NCBI GenBank assembly: GCA_004194705.1
Contig: SADC01000127.1
Coordinates: forward strand, 1-64,000
Source of the DNA: Ditylenchus dipsaci
Taxonomy: Eukaryota; Nematoda; Chromadorea; Rhabditida; Anguinidae
Length of the DNA: 64,000 nucleotides
Reading direction: 5' to 3'
Shown here: in pieces, positions 34,886-48,400 of the stretch
Layout: each line of letters opens with the position of its first letter
Numbering within the stretch: position 1 is the stretch's first letter
Made by a program: the position numbers and the translations under genes
Notes under the pieces: generated by a model
The model's database searches: none
Told to the model about the DNA's origin: nothing
What the model saw: the letters and a program-made list of their open reading frames with translations, nothing else

Positions 34886-36754
34886 AGTATGCAATATGAA
34901 AGTTACAAGAAAATAAAAGGCTCTTTTCACGTGTAATCACAGAGTATGTTGAGGGTAAGCGATTATCTGACTTTTGAATCGGAGGAGCACAGTGACGGAA
35001 AAGCTGGCTAGACACTTGTTGCGACAAATAGCCGAAGCTCTAAACTATATGCACACAAAATAGAATTATGTACAGAGAGCTGAGACCTGAGAACGTAATT
35101 TTGGGAAAGAAACCTGATTTGACTACACAATCAAAGGAATTCAATGGCCAATTAAAGTATGTTTAGTGAAACCAAAAATTAGCACAACATTATTTTATTC
35201 AAAAGTGTTAAGATCGGAATACTCACTCACACTACGTTTTAAACTTTTTTTGTAAGCCAACATTAGAAAAAAACTTCTTTAAAATCTTTTTGTTCGGCTA
35301 AAAAAATTAGTCAAAAGACGTTAAGGTACTGCAGTCTACTCTTGATACAGTGTAGGTGCCAAAAGTTCGTTCCGCCTGAGGTCCGACCCTTTTTGAGATT
35401 TCCAACCTCAGCCGGTTGAGGCTGATGGCTGAGGTAATTTTCCCAACTCATTCGGCTGAGGCTGATGGCTGAGTTAATCGTTAAGTATACCACCCTGCAT
35501 CGGCATCGGATTGTTAATAGAAGGACTGACCTAAGTGCTGAACTAAGTTGGCATGGTTATTGTAAAAAAGTCTTTACCTCTATTTTTGAAAACTTTCACC
35601 AAATCAGATTCGTCAGTCTAATCCGAAACATCGTGAACATTCCAATGTAATCCTAGGCCGGTAAATCCTAGGCAGGAACAAATTTTCAGTGTGATTGTGG
35701 TTTGACTGTTTACTTGGTTTTTCAGGCAAACCTGGCTAAATTGAACCTGAGCCCCCCCCCCTGATTTACGCCCTTTTCGCCTTTTCTATCCACGTTTAAA
35801 TAAACAAATACAACGTTTTTTTTACAGATAAGGCCATATTACTAAATTCCTAGCTAAGCCCGAAAAAATAACAACAAGCGTGGACAAGGCAAAACACCGC
35901 CATAACAGCCCCCCTTACCGTTGTTAGTTGGGCCGTGCAAAAAAATTAGAGCGGGTTAAACGGCTTCTGAAGTTGTGTCAAGAATCCTCATTCAAGTCAA
36001 ACTATAATTTAACGAACATATTATGTAAATAAAAAATGTTTGGTTGCTGATTTGTAGGTCTGGTTTTGTCTTGAAAAGTCTGCTTTTGAGCTGATCTGTT
36101 TTAAAAATTTTAAAATTCAGCTGAATAATTTTGGATTCTCGATAATGCAACAAAGCACAAGCCAGAGGTTATACAGAACGTAGGAAGAAGAGATTACATG
36201 AGTCCGGACATGTTTAACCAGGTTTTTGTAAAAGTTTTCATTCTTGCTACAATGAAAATGTTTAGTCTTACTCATTTGAAGTTGATTGGTGGGCTTTTGG
36301 AGTATTGATGTACAGAATGTTGTTGGTGAAGAACCGTTCAAAGTGGGAAAATTATAAAATAATTAATGAAGTAAGTTATATAAATATTAAAACAGATTTC
36401 TCGGGTTTAGACAAAGATCAGGCCAGCCAGTATACGATACAGCATATGGCTGCATGTTGTAAAAACTTACTTTTAGTCTCAGTATTTTAAAAATCGAAAA
36501 GTAACCATGCTGATTTGTAATTTTTTAGCTCTCTTTTCCGCCTACATCTCAAATTTCTGAAATGCCAAGGATCTAATAGCTTGTCTGTTACAAAAAGAAT
36601 CAGAGAAACGTTGTGTATTCAAAGCTGGTTAGTCAGAAAATGTGTTAAATCATGCTTGGTTTGAAGAAAATAATTCACAGAATCATAAAAATTCGAAAGG
36701 AAAGTTTGGATGCTTCAAAATAGGTTTGTTGAAGGACCATTGCCGTTGCAATAA
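34886..36754 (+). pseudogene. Kinase gene K1, copy B: lacks the N-lobe exon
   Basis: Exons matching K1-A exons 2-5 lie at 34886-35156, 36121-36231, 36282-36370 and 36529-36754. No counterpart of K1-A exon 1 exists, because the duplication starts in intron 1, so the glycine loop and ATP-binding Lys are missing. YRELRPEN and NNFGFS are conserved with copy A, confirming that those divergent motifs are real. One-base indels break the hinge exon (CAC/GTG near 34930), the catalytic-loop exon (an extra A), exon 3 and exon 5. Splice sites look intact. It is a 5'-truncated duplicate, possibly non-functional. Confidence 0.75.
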
Positions 36755-37069
36755 TTCAAATTCATCATTTTGAACAAGAAGAGTCATTTTTAAAAATGGA
36801 AAATAGCCTATTCCGGGAAGGGACAAAAAATTAAAAAAAATTGCGGGACGGTTTCCGGACGGGAAAAACCCGAAAAATTCGCGGGCATGGGACGGGCGTG
36901 CCGGTTAAAAATAAAGGCTTAGGTTTAAGCTAGCGTTGACGGCAAATGTTCAGACTTACTTAAACATGCCAAAAACTCGTGTTCGAGCCTTGGTGCAATC
37001 CGGGCTTAAAATCTCTCGGCCTGCGGCCCGGCCCGGTCAGCAATTTCAACTGGCCACACTCAACTGGTG

Positions 37070-37800
37070 TGCACACCATGACCTAAATCACCCCCTGAAC
37101 TCATTTTTTGCTCAACACGATCAAAGAGACATACCTTAATATCTTCTGATTAAAAAATTTTGAATTTTGACAAAAAAAATTGCCTCTTACCCGTCAGGGA
37201 AAAATGGTCCTTTTAGGTATTTTTGTGGCACTTTTTTTTTTTCAAAATTTCAACTTTTTTGAGAAAGTGAACACAAATTCTTTTCGTACCTATATTGCAG
37301 AAAAAATGAGTCCGGGGGATGATTTTAAGTCACTTTTCAAAAAATCCGAGTATGTGGGGGGGGGGAACTAAAGAAGTGCCTTTTTGTCTAGAAAATTTAT
37401 TTAGCGGCATTTTATTGGTTAGAAAAGTGACCATTGTAAAGAATATTTCTTATTATACCGTGGCAACTCAGCGATCATTCAACATCCACCCACTCATGTA
37501 TAGGTAACACTGCTTGAAACCTGGGTAGTATTCCCTGAAACGATCATTTTTTGCTATACACATAGGTACCACTATACACATAAGTAAATTGGGTACCTTG
37601 GTAATAACTCCTGGATGAATAAGTACTACTACCAGAGTACTACCACCTTTCTAGTGTAATATGAGTATCACCACCGATTAACCAATTGATTTGGATACAT
37701 GAAGACTACAGCCTGGGCACCTAGGTTCTACTACTTAGTGTCACTCAATTAAAAATCTATAATACATGCTGCTGATGTAAATATACAAACAATGTTCAGT
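37070..37800. repeat. Insertion specific to copy B
   Basis: Copy A passes from AACTGGCCACAC directly to GAAAATTTAACAATATT; copy B has about 730 bp between. It includes GATTTTAAGTCACTTTTC and AATCCGAGTATG followed by poly-G, a dispersed motif also at about 4928, 10122 and 34346, and a degenerate ACCACC/GGTACC repeat cluster. No gene recognised. Confidence 0.6.
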
Positions 37801-38006
37801 GAAAACGAAAATTTAACAATATTTATAAAAATTTCGAGAAAATTTTCTTGTGAACAACATTCGAAAAATTTTTGGGCTTTTGGGACCGGGTTCGGGCCGG
37901 GCTCGGGCGGACTACTATAGTTAAGCAGCGGGCCGGGCCGACCAACATCTGCCATTGCACAGCCCTGGGGAGGGGGGGGGGCGAAGGCAAATAATTCTGA
38001 TTTTAT

Positions 38007-38198
38007 GGTGTTGTTCTGGTCTTTCTGCGACAATATTTATTCACACCAACACTAATCACACATACAACAAGATTAACTTAATCAACGAAAAGCCCCCCTT
38101 TTTCTCTATCTTCCCTCCTTTTATACTGAGCCAAGGGGCTGGGCTTGAGTCTTGGCTTGAGTAACTTGAGTCTGGATTTAGGAACAAATAGGACATAT
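38007..38198. repeat. Short insertion specific to copy B
   Basis: About 190 bp lie between GATTTTATGG and GGGAGGTCTCAAGAAG in copy B and are absent in copy A (13089). It begins TGTTGTTCTGGTC. Class not recognised. Confidence 0.55.
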
Positions 38199-39087
38199 GG
38201 GGAGGTCTCAAGAAGAACAGTGCCAAGCTGGTTTATCCTCTTCTCCTCTAATTTTATATGACTTTTGTTTGATTTTTGTGCGATTTTTGCTTATTTGTAG
38301 CCCTTGAGTTCTGCACAAGTACTGACTAAGCATTATGGAGTTGAACGGAGATATGATATGTCTTGAGCAGATTGAGTGTAATTTTGTTAAACGAGAAAAT
38401 TTTGGGTTCAATGTGGTTTTATTCGTAGTTGCATTTCAATGGTTTTATTTGAAAGCAAACAACACACTGTTAGAAAGACCAGACTAAGGCCTTTCTTTCA
38501 ATCACAACAAAAAATGATGGGCTCAATAAATTCACTGCTCACCAGCCTGAAAACCATCTGTCTTTCAAAAAGTCATTGTAAAAATTGTACTAATTAAGGG
38601 GATTACATAAAAGTTCTTGCGCCTGATTTTGCGATGATCAGGCTCAGGAGGATCCGAAAATAATCATATAGTACAGCGTTAAAGGGCCATGGCCACGCGT
38701 TTCGGATTGTCCCCGCCAATTCAAAATTTCGCCTAATTATTGAACTTCTGTACGGATTTTTCAACTTGGTTCCAACAAAACAAGGCCTAGAATTTAATTT
38801 TAGGTGTAGTTGTGTTAGAAACCAAGTTAAAAAATTTGTACAAAAGTTCAATGATAGGAAAACTGTTTGAATAGGCGGGAACAACCGTTGTTGGAGACGG
38901 CAATGGCCCTTCAAGCGAGAATTTCCGTGTGAAATAGAGACAAGATATGTTTAATTTATTTTTTTTTCAAGGTAAGACTATTCATACAACAATCCTAAAG
39001 ATGTTCTGGACGAGCTTAATATGCAAATTCAAGATGACATTTTTAACAAAGGAAAAGAGTTGTAAAGGTCTCCTCTTTGCATACCTC

Positions 39088-41526
39088 GATACTTTTTTCT
39101 GCCCCGAATTACTTTTTTCTGCCCCCAAATTTGAAATCCTCTTAATTACTTTTTTTTGCCCCCAAATTACTTTTTTCTGCCCCAAATTACTTTTTTCTGC
39201 CCCCAAATTTGAAATCTCCTAATTACTCTTTTTTGCCACCAAATTACTTTTTCTGCCACCAAATTTGAAATCCTCCTAATTACTCTTTTTGCCCCCAAAT
39301 TACTTTTTCTGCCACCAAATTACTTTTTCTGCCCCCAAATTTGAAATCCTCCTAATTACTCTTTTTTGCCACCAAATTACTTTTTTCTGCCCCCAAATTT
39401 GAAATCCTCCTAATTACTCTTTTTTGCCCCCAAATACTTTTTTCTGCCCCCAAATTACTTTTTCTGCCCCCAAATTGAAATCCTCCTAATTACTCTTTTT
39501 TGCCACCAAATTACTTTTTTCTGCCCCCAAATTACTTTTTCTGCCCCAAATTTGAAATCCTCTTAATTACTCTTTTTTGCCCCCAAATTACTTTTTTCTG
39601 CCCCCAAATTACTTTTCTGCCCCCAAATTTGAAATCCTCTAATTACTCTTTTTGCCACCAAATTACTTTTTTCTGCCACCAAATTTGAAATCCTCCTAAT
39701 TACTTTTTTGCCCCAAATTACTTTTTCTGCCCCCAAATTACTTTTTTCTGCCCCAAATTACTTTTTTCTGCCACAAATTTGAAATCCTCCTAATTACTCT
39801 TTTGCCCCCAAATTACTTTTTTCTGCCACCAAATTACTTTTTTCTGCCCCCAAATTACTTTTTTTCTGCCCCCAAATTTGAAATCCTCCTAATTACTCTT
39901 TTTTGCCACGAAATTACTTTTTCTGCCACCAAATTACTTTTTTCTGCCCCAAATTACTTTTTTCTGCCCCCAAATTTGAAATCTCCTAATTACTCTTTTT
40001 TGCCACCAATTACTTTTTTCTGCCCCCAAATTACTTTTTTCTGCCCCCAAATTTTCGTTGAGTGGGTAAAGGGCTAATTCAGTGTCCCCTACTCAATTTT
40101 TTCATTGTTTTATGGTTTTCATGTGTTTTAAGTATCTTGTGTGTGCTAGTCTCACAAAATTGACCATTATTGAGGTATTTTGGTTAGTCATTTTCAACTA
40201 TTTATAGGCTTATTTTTTCTTGTTTTCAGCCTATATTTGACTTCTGGTGGTTGATTTTTTTACTTTTCAGGTTTTTTTCAATTTTCATTATTTGTTATCT
40301 TTATGACAATAATTCCTAGCTCTGAACCACAGACTTTTAAGAATCTGCACGTTTGATAGTCACTTAGTACTTTTTGTTTTTTTAGTATTTTTAAGTTACC
40401 ACACATACCACGATTACTGACCAAACTGAGCAAACTGTCGTCCATGACCTGAAATACTGATCGATAAAAGACAGCAAAAGAAAAATTCCGCGATCAGAAT
40501 AAATGTCTTGATGACCCATTCTATCTGAAAATTAATGATATAAATCTAGGCAAACGATGATGGTAAAATAGTATGTGGCTTATCGACTCTCGCTAGGCAG
40601 CCTCTTGCATGAAGTTAACGTGCTCCGACAGCTATGTTACGAAGGCTTAGCCATACTGTCTCGAAGGTGGAGCACGAAGTCACATAGAGAGTGACATTGT
40701 ACCACATACAGCTTGACAAAGTCCATAGTTACCACACTGACGAAAAATCTGAATTGACGTTACGTGCGCTGACGACTTTTTCAAGCTGTATGAGAATTTG
40801 TGTCAAAAATAAAAATTTACTTGATCAGCCAATCTAAAATCACAAATACAAGCTTCTTGAAAACAACATCTAAAAGCTAAAAAATAAAAACTAAGCAACG
40901 ATGCGAGAATCCTTTGATTGTTGGACAACTTTAACATTTGATCTTGAGCTCTTCTCACTGTAATCTGTGAAATTTACCTGAAAAACCACCATGAAAAGTA
41001 AAAAAATCAACCACCAGAAGTCAAATATAGGCTGAAAACAAGAAAAAAATAAGGCCTATAAATAGTTGAAAATGACTAACCAAAATACCTCACTAATGGT
41101 CAATTTTGTGAGACTAGCACACAACAAGATACTTAAAACACATGAAAACCATAAAACAATGAAAAAAATTGAGTAGGGGACACTGAATTAGCCTTTACCC
41201 ATCAACGAATTTGGGGGCAGAAAAAAGTAATTTGGGGCAGAAAAAAGTAATTTGGTGGCAAAAAAGAGTAATTAGGAGGATTTCAAATTTTGGGCAGAAA
41301 AAAGTAATTTGGGGCAGAAAAAAGTAATTTGGTGGCAAAAAAGTAATTAGGAGGATTTCAAATTGGGGCAGAAAAAGTAATTTGGGGGCAGAAAAAAGTA
41401 ATTTGGTGGCAGAAAAAAGTAATTTGGTGGCAAAAAAGAGTAATTAGGAGGATTTCAAATTTGGGGGCAGAAAAAAGTAATTTGGGGGCAGAAAAAAGTA
41501 ATTTGGGGCAGAAAAAAGTACCGTCC
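39088..41526. mobile_element. Mutator-like element, copy B, with expanded arms
   Basis: Same element as 16835-18400. The left arm here is nearly 1 kb of iterated TACTTTTTTCTGCCCCCAAAT and GAAATCCTCCTAATTACTC units, against about 100 bp in copy A; the right arm (41213-41520) is also longer. The extreme left end (GGACGGTAC) and left TSD are missing, replaced by the K2 exon junction. The right end GTACCGTCC is intact, followed by ATAAAGAA. Confidence 0.8.
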
Positions 41527-43212
41527 ATAAAGAAACTATCTTGCGTTGGGATAATAACTGTAAATAATACCGCTTCTTTAGAGTCGTCGCCTCCAAAGCC
41601 TAAACCAAAAAGCCTTTAACAAATTTCCAACACCCGTCTATTAAATATTTCTACACAGGACAAATCAATTTCGATTTTATTTGCTTTTCGCAAATTTTCT
41701 GTTTCTAACATTGTATACCGTATTTCTCTAATTTAGCTTCCCCCCCCCGCCCTCTTTTTTTGACTAGAACTCAGAGTTAGGGCTATTTTTGATTTACAAT
41801 TTCAAAATTTTTGGGTATCCAAAAAATTTAGCCCAGGGGAAGTTAGAGGAAATACAGTACGCGGTAATTTAAAAAATTTAACATTTTGTATTATGTAGGC
41901 ACGGCATCCACATCAACCTATTGATAAAGATGAAAACGTTTACCGAATAGTAATGGAGTATATTGAAGCAGTACATTACAAAAGTTATTAAATAAAAAAG
42001 AGCCTATAATGAAGATTTTTGCACGTTCAGTTCTCCTTCAAGTAGCAAAAGCACTTAATTGGCTACACAATAACAATGTTATCCATAGAGATGTAAAACC
42101 TGAAAATATTATGTTTGAAATCAAGTACATCTGGGTATCCTAGTTCTAGCTCTTCAGTAAAGGCAAAGTTTTGTTATATCTTTAAATCGCAGATTTGATG
42201 CTTAGAGAGGCTCTTACTAATCGGACGCTCTCTAACAAAAAATCCCCTTAGACTTAGACAAGCACACTCTGGTACGTTATCTGTATATTACCAATTTTAC
42301 CAATTCTCGCTGTGAGGTTTTGCGTGAGTACCTAAAAATTGAATTTTTTCGCATTTTTGAGATGTTTTTAAAAGTGAACGGGCATGTTGAGTTTATTACA
42401 GGGACGAGAATTGTACTTGTTAAAAAATCTACTATTTCGAGACCCCAAATCTTTTTTATTATAAAGTTTTTACCTCAAATCTTTTTGTGCTTAAAAAAAT
42501 ACAGAAAACAAGCGCATTTTCCCTTTGAAAAAGGTTAAAATGAACTTTTTCGAAAAATGTATTTTTTTTCCAATAGTATTCATTCCCAACTCTAGTATAT
42601 TAGCTCTTAGTATTGAACAATCCTTTTGATGGATAGACTCAGAACATCATTCTAAGCATTTCTAAATATACATAAAAGTAGGGTGTTACACAGTTCGATT
42701 TTTCTAAAATTTTGACCTCATTTCTTGTTTTTATGCTACTTTTTTTCTAAACTTTGAGCCCGTTACCCCAATTCGAAAGCCTAGAATGTTGGCTGCTCAA
42801 TGGCATAGAAAATTTCTTGGTTGGTTCACGAAAATGCATATATTTTATTGCAAACACTTTCGATTATATCGAACTATTTCGAATTAAAAGTTCGAAAATA
42901 ATTCGAAATAATCGAAAGTGTTTGTAATAAAATATTTGCATTTTCGTGAACCAAACAAAAATTTTTATACCATTGGATAGCCAACATTCTAGGCTTTCGA
43001 ACGTGGGGTAAGTGTTCAAAATTTTAGAAAAAAAGTAGCATAAAAAACATAAATAAGGTCAAAATTTTAGAAAACAATCGAGTTAACTGTGTAACAACCC
43101 TACATAAAAGGTAGGTCTGAGCCCGTATTCAGGGCGCAAATCGACAGAAAATAAGATAGATTTTCGGGCGATTTTGGAACCGATAATCGGACCGATTTTG
43201 GGACAACTGTTC

Positions 43213-43565
43213 GGGCAGCCGACGATGCGCCATTTCAAATTGCGCCAATGCAGATTGCGCCACTGCAAATTGCGCCAAATCAGATTGCGCCACTGCAAAT
43301 AGCGCCAAAATCAAATTGCGCCACTATATATTCTAATCAAAGTTAGGCAAATACTTTTTTTAAAATGATCTCAACGAATTTGTTCCCTTCTACTATTAGG
43401 TCTGACTGTTTTCATGTCCTCAATGACCAATTTTCAGTAAAAATGACCGGAAATTTGCAGGGTTGTAATGGCGCAATGTGCAGTGGCGCAATTCGATTTT
43501 GGCGCAATTTGCAGTGGCGCAATCTGAATTGGCGCAATTTGAAATGGCGCAATCGTCGGCTGCCC
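43213..43565. mobile_element. Non-autonomous element, GGGCAGCCGACGAT ends, 8-bp TSD
   Basis: GGGCAGCCGACGAT and ATCGTCGGCTGCCC are flanked by AACTGTTC (43205-43212 and 43566-43573). Copy A carries one uninterrupted AACTGTTC (about 20052), so the empty site is visible. Both arms iterate TTGCGCCAATTTCAAA-like modules. Eight-bp TSDs are typical of hAT, but the terminus differs from the CAGGATTGTT family. Confidence 0.8.
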
Positions 43566-45385
43566 AACTGTTCCCATTTTGAATGATTTTTAAATTTGCT
43601 GTTTCTAGTGGGAATCGAACTTTCGAGGCCTCAACTTATTGCTGAAGCTTTAGTCACTCGGCTATTGGTGCATTATCAGATTCCAACCATTTTGAGGCTA
43701 TACAGTATTTCCTCTATTAGAGCCCATGCTCCATTAAGCGACCATGTTCTAATAAGTGCCCATGCTGAAGGAAGGTCGAAAAATAAGCGCCCATGCTCTA
43801 ATTAGCGCCCATGCTCTAATAAGCGCCCATGTTCAATAAGCTCCCGTCCTACTCCATTTTTGGTCAATTTATTTTTGGCTTACACTGTATTTGGGTTTGC
43901 TCCTTTGTTTTTTGGACTTAAGGTGTTTTTCTATGATAAACGTTGAACAAAAAAGGTCTATTTTTGGGTGCAATTGTCGTTATAGTTTTTATCTCAGCAG
44001 TGTCAGCTCCGATAGGTGGAATTAAGCGCCATTGCTGTAATATGCGCCCATGTTCTAATAAGCGCCCATGCTGGAGGAGGTCGAAAAATAAGCGCCCACG
44101 GGCTCTTTTTAGAGGAAATACGGTATGCTAGATTTGGGTGTCATATATATTCGCGTTTAGGTGTACAGAATTCCATGCTTAATTCAATGCATTCAAAATC
44201 AATACAAAAGCCGGTAAAACAAGCTGCATAAGAAATGATGAAACAGGTGGTACAAAGACGGTACAAAAATTGTACAACAAACGATAAAAACAATCGGCAA
44301 AACAAGCGGTACAAAAAATCTATTACAAAATCGGTACGGAATCAGTATTAAAAAATCGGTTTCCAAAATCGGAGCGATTTTGGGAACCGATCTGTTCCAA
44401 AACGCCCCGAAAATAGAACAGAATCGGTTCCCGACCGATTTTTTTACAATTTTCGCCCTGAATACGGGCTCTGGTGTCTAAACATGGTTTAAAATGTGTT
44501 TTTAACAGGAATTGAATAATTAAATTTTGAAAAAGTATATTTCCAAAAAACGTTTTTGAGGTCGAAATTTAGGCTCTTATTTACTTTTTTCACTGATTTG
44601 TAAATATGTTTAAATGACTCCTAAGTAATTTTTTATATGCTTAAAACGATGGAAAAAAGTAATTTTCTGACATTTTTCCACACAAAAATTTATTGTTGGA
44701 AAAAAAATTTTGACCGAAATTCGACTTTTTTGTCTTGGTCCTTAAAAGACAATCTAACCTGAAAGCGTACCTGGATACCGGATATTTTTGCAAAAAACGA
44801 GCTGCATCATAGTGTGCCCATCGAAGGTTGAGTGCTATGGTATGAAAAAAGATACGGTCGCCACATTTAGACTATGAAATTTGTTCGTTGAAATTAAAAT
44901 TTCAGTTGTTTGATTTTGGACGTTCAATCATTGTGAAATGACAAGTTCCAGTCAATATACGAAGAAAAGATAACAGATTCCATCCGAGAGGTGAAGTTTT
45001 AAACTTTGTTTTGTCTTTTAAAAAAGGTTGGAAAATTTCTAAAGAAAAAAAGTAGTGCTGATAACATTCTAATGAACTCTCAAAGTACTGAGCGCGGTCA
45101 GTTTCGCTTTTTTGTTGAGATATATTTAAGAATCCTAATCTGCAGAAAGATAAAATTAAATAAAAAATTTGCAAGCAGAAAAGATACGCGTACACACATT
45201 AGAATCAAGAAATATAGGCGGTCATTTTGACACAAAGCATGTAAATAATTTATTGCTAATAATAGAGATCGTAAAATTGAAATGCAAACCCACGCCACCT
45301 TCTCCAAGAGTATTTTTCTCTAAGCCTACTATTGGGTTCGCTTGATTTTTTTAAGTTTTCTTTTTTGCAATGCGTAACGCACTAA

Positions 45386-45431
45386 CTAAGGCTTAGGTTT
45401 AGGCTTAGGCTTAGGTTTAACCCTTAGGCTT
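45386..45431 (+). repeat. Interstitial TTAGGC/TTTAGG tract (empty site)
   Basis: Five to six units alternating GGCTTA and GGTTTA, then TTTAACCCTTAGGC. This is the uninterrupted form of the tract that hosts the 2.7-kb insertion in copy A. Confidence 0.7.
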
Positions 45432-48400
45432 TGATGAAAAAGTCTGCTTAGAGAAAATACTCTTTGCAGAGGGGGTCACTTCATATGCTGTCAATAGAGA
45501 TAAATGCAAAACAACTTGAAACACCAGTTTTTGTTTGCTTTAAATATGATCTATTTTCGACACGGTTATTTTACTTTTCAGATACCTTTGTTCGAAAAAA
45601 AAGGCCTGTTTTCTGTCGAATTCTGCACCGGAATACGTTGTGGGACATTTCGAGTCGGCCATTTCCGAGTCTAGCACAAAAACGTTAAATGGCGCTTTTC
45701 TTGCAGCTTAGTTCACTTTTTTCCCTTTTTCTCGTTTTATATACAATTTCGGTATCAAAAGGATCATCATCCTGTTAGCTATACAACAACGCCATCAATG
45801 CATGGTTACACAATATCCTGGCTGAGTTTCAGGTGAAAACACTACCTGAAACCAGCTTTTGTCCGAAAATTTATCTTTTTTGGGCTTAGCTTTATTGGCT
45901 TCATTGAAATTTTCTGACTTTTATCTAAAGCTCACACGTTATATGCTAGTATGTAAGATTTGCTTGAAGTCCGAAATTTAAGTATTTTCTGGCAGCTGAA
46001 CAGTGCTGGAAATGCTTGCACTCGATTGCTAGATAATTTTAGGCCTATTAGTGAGTGAATATCCTAAAAGTAGAGTAAAAAAGGTTGCAGTATAGAATAC
46101 CAAACCACCCCGCCCCTCCACGATGACTGATCGGATGGAGAAGATAACATCATAGTCGTGTTTCTCGACCCAGATTTCATGAGAAAGCCGGCTGTTTTTT
46201 TTTTGATTCTGAGAAAAAAAATCGATCCACAGGGGGATATCATGGTTTTTAGCCAACTTTCGAAATTTTGAATTGGCGTTTATTGAATTCCGTCTTCCGT
46301 GTGTTAATACTGCGCATTCCAGTATTTAATGTTTTATAAGACAAATTTAGCGTGAAACTATATATATTTCTCCGCATTTGGTTATAAAAATCTATTTTTA
46401 GTATTTTACGTATAAAACAGACTGGTGGGCTTTAGGATTCACGATGCATACAATAGTACTTGGCAGAAGACCTGATTATACACCCGTACTCAACGAAAAA
46501 AACGGATTGGAGAGACGTGTTAAATTAATTTTTTCAAAGACATTATTTGACAGATAGCTTGATGTTTAACCCGTACAAGTGCAGGTCAGACACTTTTTAC
46601 CTCTAATTTCAAAGTTTTTTTGGCAGTGGTCTTTAGTTAGACTCTTTTTGTCAAAAAAAATGCGCCTGTTTCAGTATAATAACGCCGTTTTTAGGGCATG
46701 CTCGTCGCCGATGGGAATACTTCATATGCTGCCAGGAAAAATTGTACCTCCAGTGGGAATCGTTCCGACGACCAACATTCGCAGTCCGCCGGCGCTACAG
46801 TACTGGACCACCAATACTATGATTGAAAGACTTGTTTTGATTTTATTCGCCGCAGCGTACTTAACTTGAATTTATTAAAAATAATTCTCGTTTGAATTGA
46901 CCTGGTACCCGCCTTTCAAAATATTCCATCGGCGGCGAGCATGCCCTTTAATACTCAAACTACTAATTGAGTCTTTTTGACTTATGTAATTTATATTTTC
47001 AAGTTTTAAATAATGTAATTTCACAAATTTTCATTGGTATGCCCCCGCCAGTAAGTCGATTTCAATGTCTGAATTCCTGGGAAACCTAAATGAGAACCTT
47101 AATCTTGTTTTTTTAACTTTGATATGATTTGTAGATCAGAGTCTTTTCTTTATTCGATATAACATTTTTAAAAAAGCTTAACAAGGTATGTTTGAAGTAA
47201 ATTTGGGCAAGCTGGATTGCACCCAATCTCAAGTCTGAAGGGCTATACGTTTATTTTAAAAAAGAGGGAGCAATGATAACAAAACCAAGAAATGGCCGCC
47301 CTGTAAGAGCCAAAACGCAAGATAATATCGAAAAGACAAAACTTGTGTTAAAAGCTTGCTAAAAGAAGAAATTCATGGCTATAAAAATGATTTAAAACAT
47401 TGGCTAAATTAAACTTAACCCCCACCACTCAATCGAACTTGACCCCACCAGTCAATTCAGCAAAAAATTATTGGTATTGAAAAATGTGAAAAAAATTTTT
47501 GCCTTGGTCATCAAGATACCGTAATCTCTCTAATAGGCCGGCACTCTAAAATAACCCGGCACCACCTTTTTTTTACTAAGATTTGAGAGTTAAGGCCATT
47601 TTTGATTGACGATTTTCACATTTTTAGGGGTTTGAAAAATAACCCGGCATGCCGGCCTATTAGAGTGAATACGGTAAATGACTGGTGGGGGTCAGTTCAA
47701 CTGACTTGTGAAGTGAGTTCAAGTGTGCCGAAATATTTTATATTATTTAAAATAACTCTTAGGAAAATCAAGTCTTTTAAAATGAGTCAGAACTATAATC
47801 AAAACTGTTTTGTGAATCATATTAGCCTTTTTGTGCTACCTTTCGAACCAAAATATTAAAGTCCACGCTGATAGACAGTAATATCGGCTTGTGAAAAAGG
47901 TGAATCAGGGCACGATAAATTATATGTTAAGATAAACAACAAAAACAGTCATTAGTTCGTAGTTTGTTGAGAAAAAATATAAATTCGCTCTGTTGTCAAA
48001 AAACCTTGCCATAGTTTGAAGGTTGAAAAGAACCCGGTTGCTTAGACTGTAAAAACCAAAATCCTTACAATTTTTATAAATTGACTGCCCAAACAAGACT
48101 GTGAAAAAGTGAATTTTGAAAAAAAATCTTTTAACGAGGGGGGGGGGATTGGTAGTTCTGAAAAAAACCAAAAACAAACAAATATATTAAAATTTAATTT
48201 TAAGGAAAATTATAATTTTTTTCGTGGTAAAAATAGTTTCTTTTATTTATTATATTATATTATTATTATTATATACATCTTTTTATTATTATTCAAGTTT
48301 GACTTCACTCCTTCTGAATTAAACAAGTTTCCAAGCGCAATCGAACTGATTAAATTCTTACTTGAAGTCGGAAAACGGAAAAGTATGTGGTAATAAAAGC

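Noticed and set aside
38947..40077. FCPQITFFCP-type repeat proteins
   Set aside because: They are translations of the iterated TACTTTTTTCTGCCCCCAAAT transposon arm.
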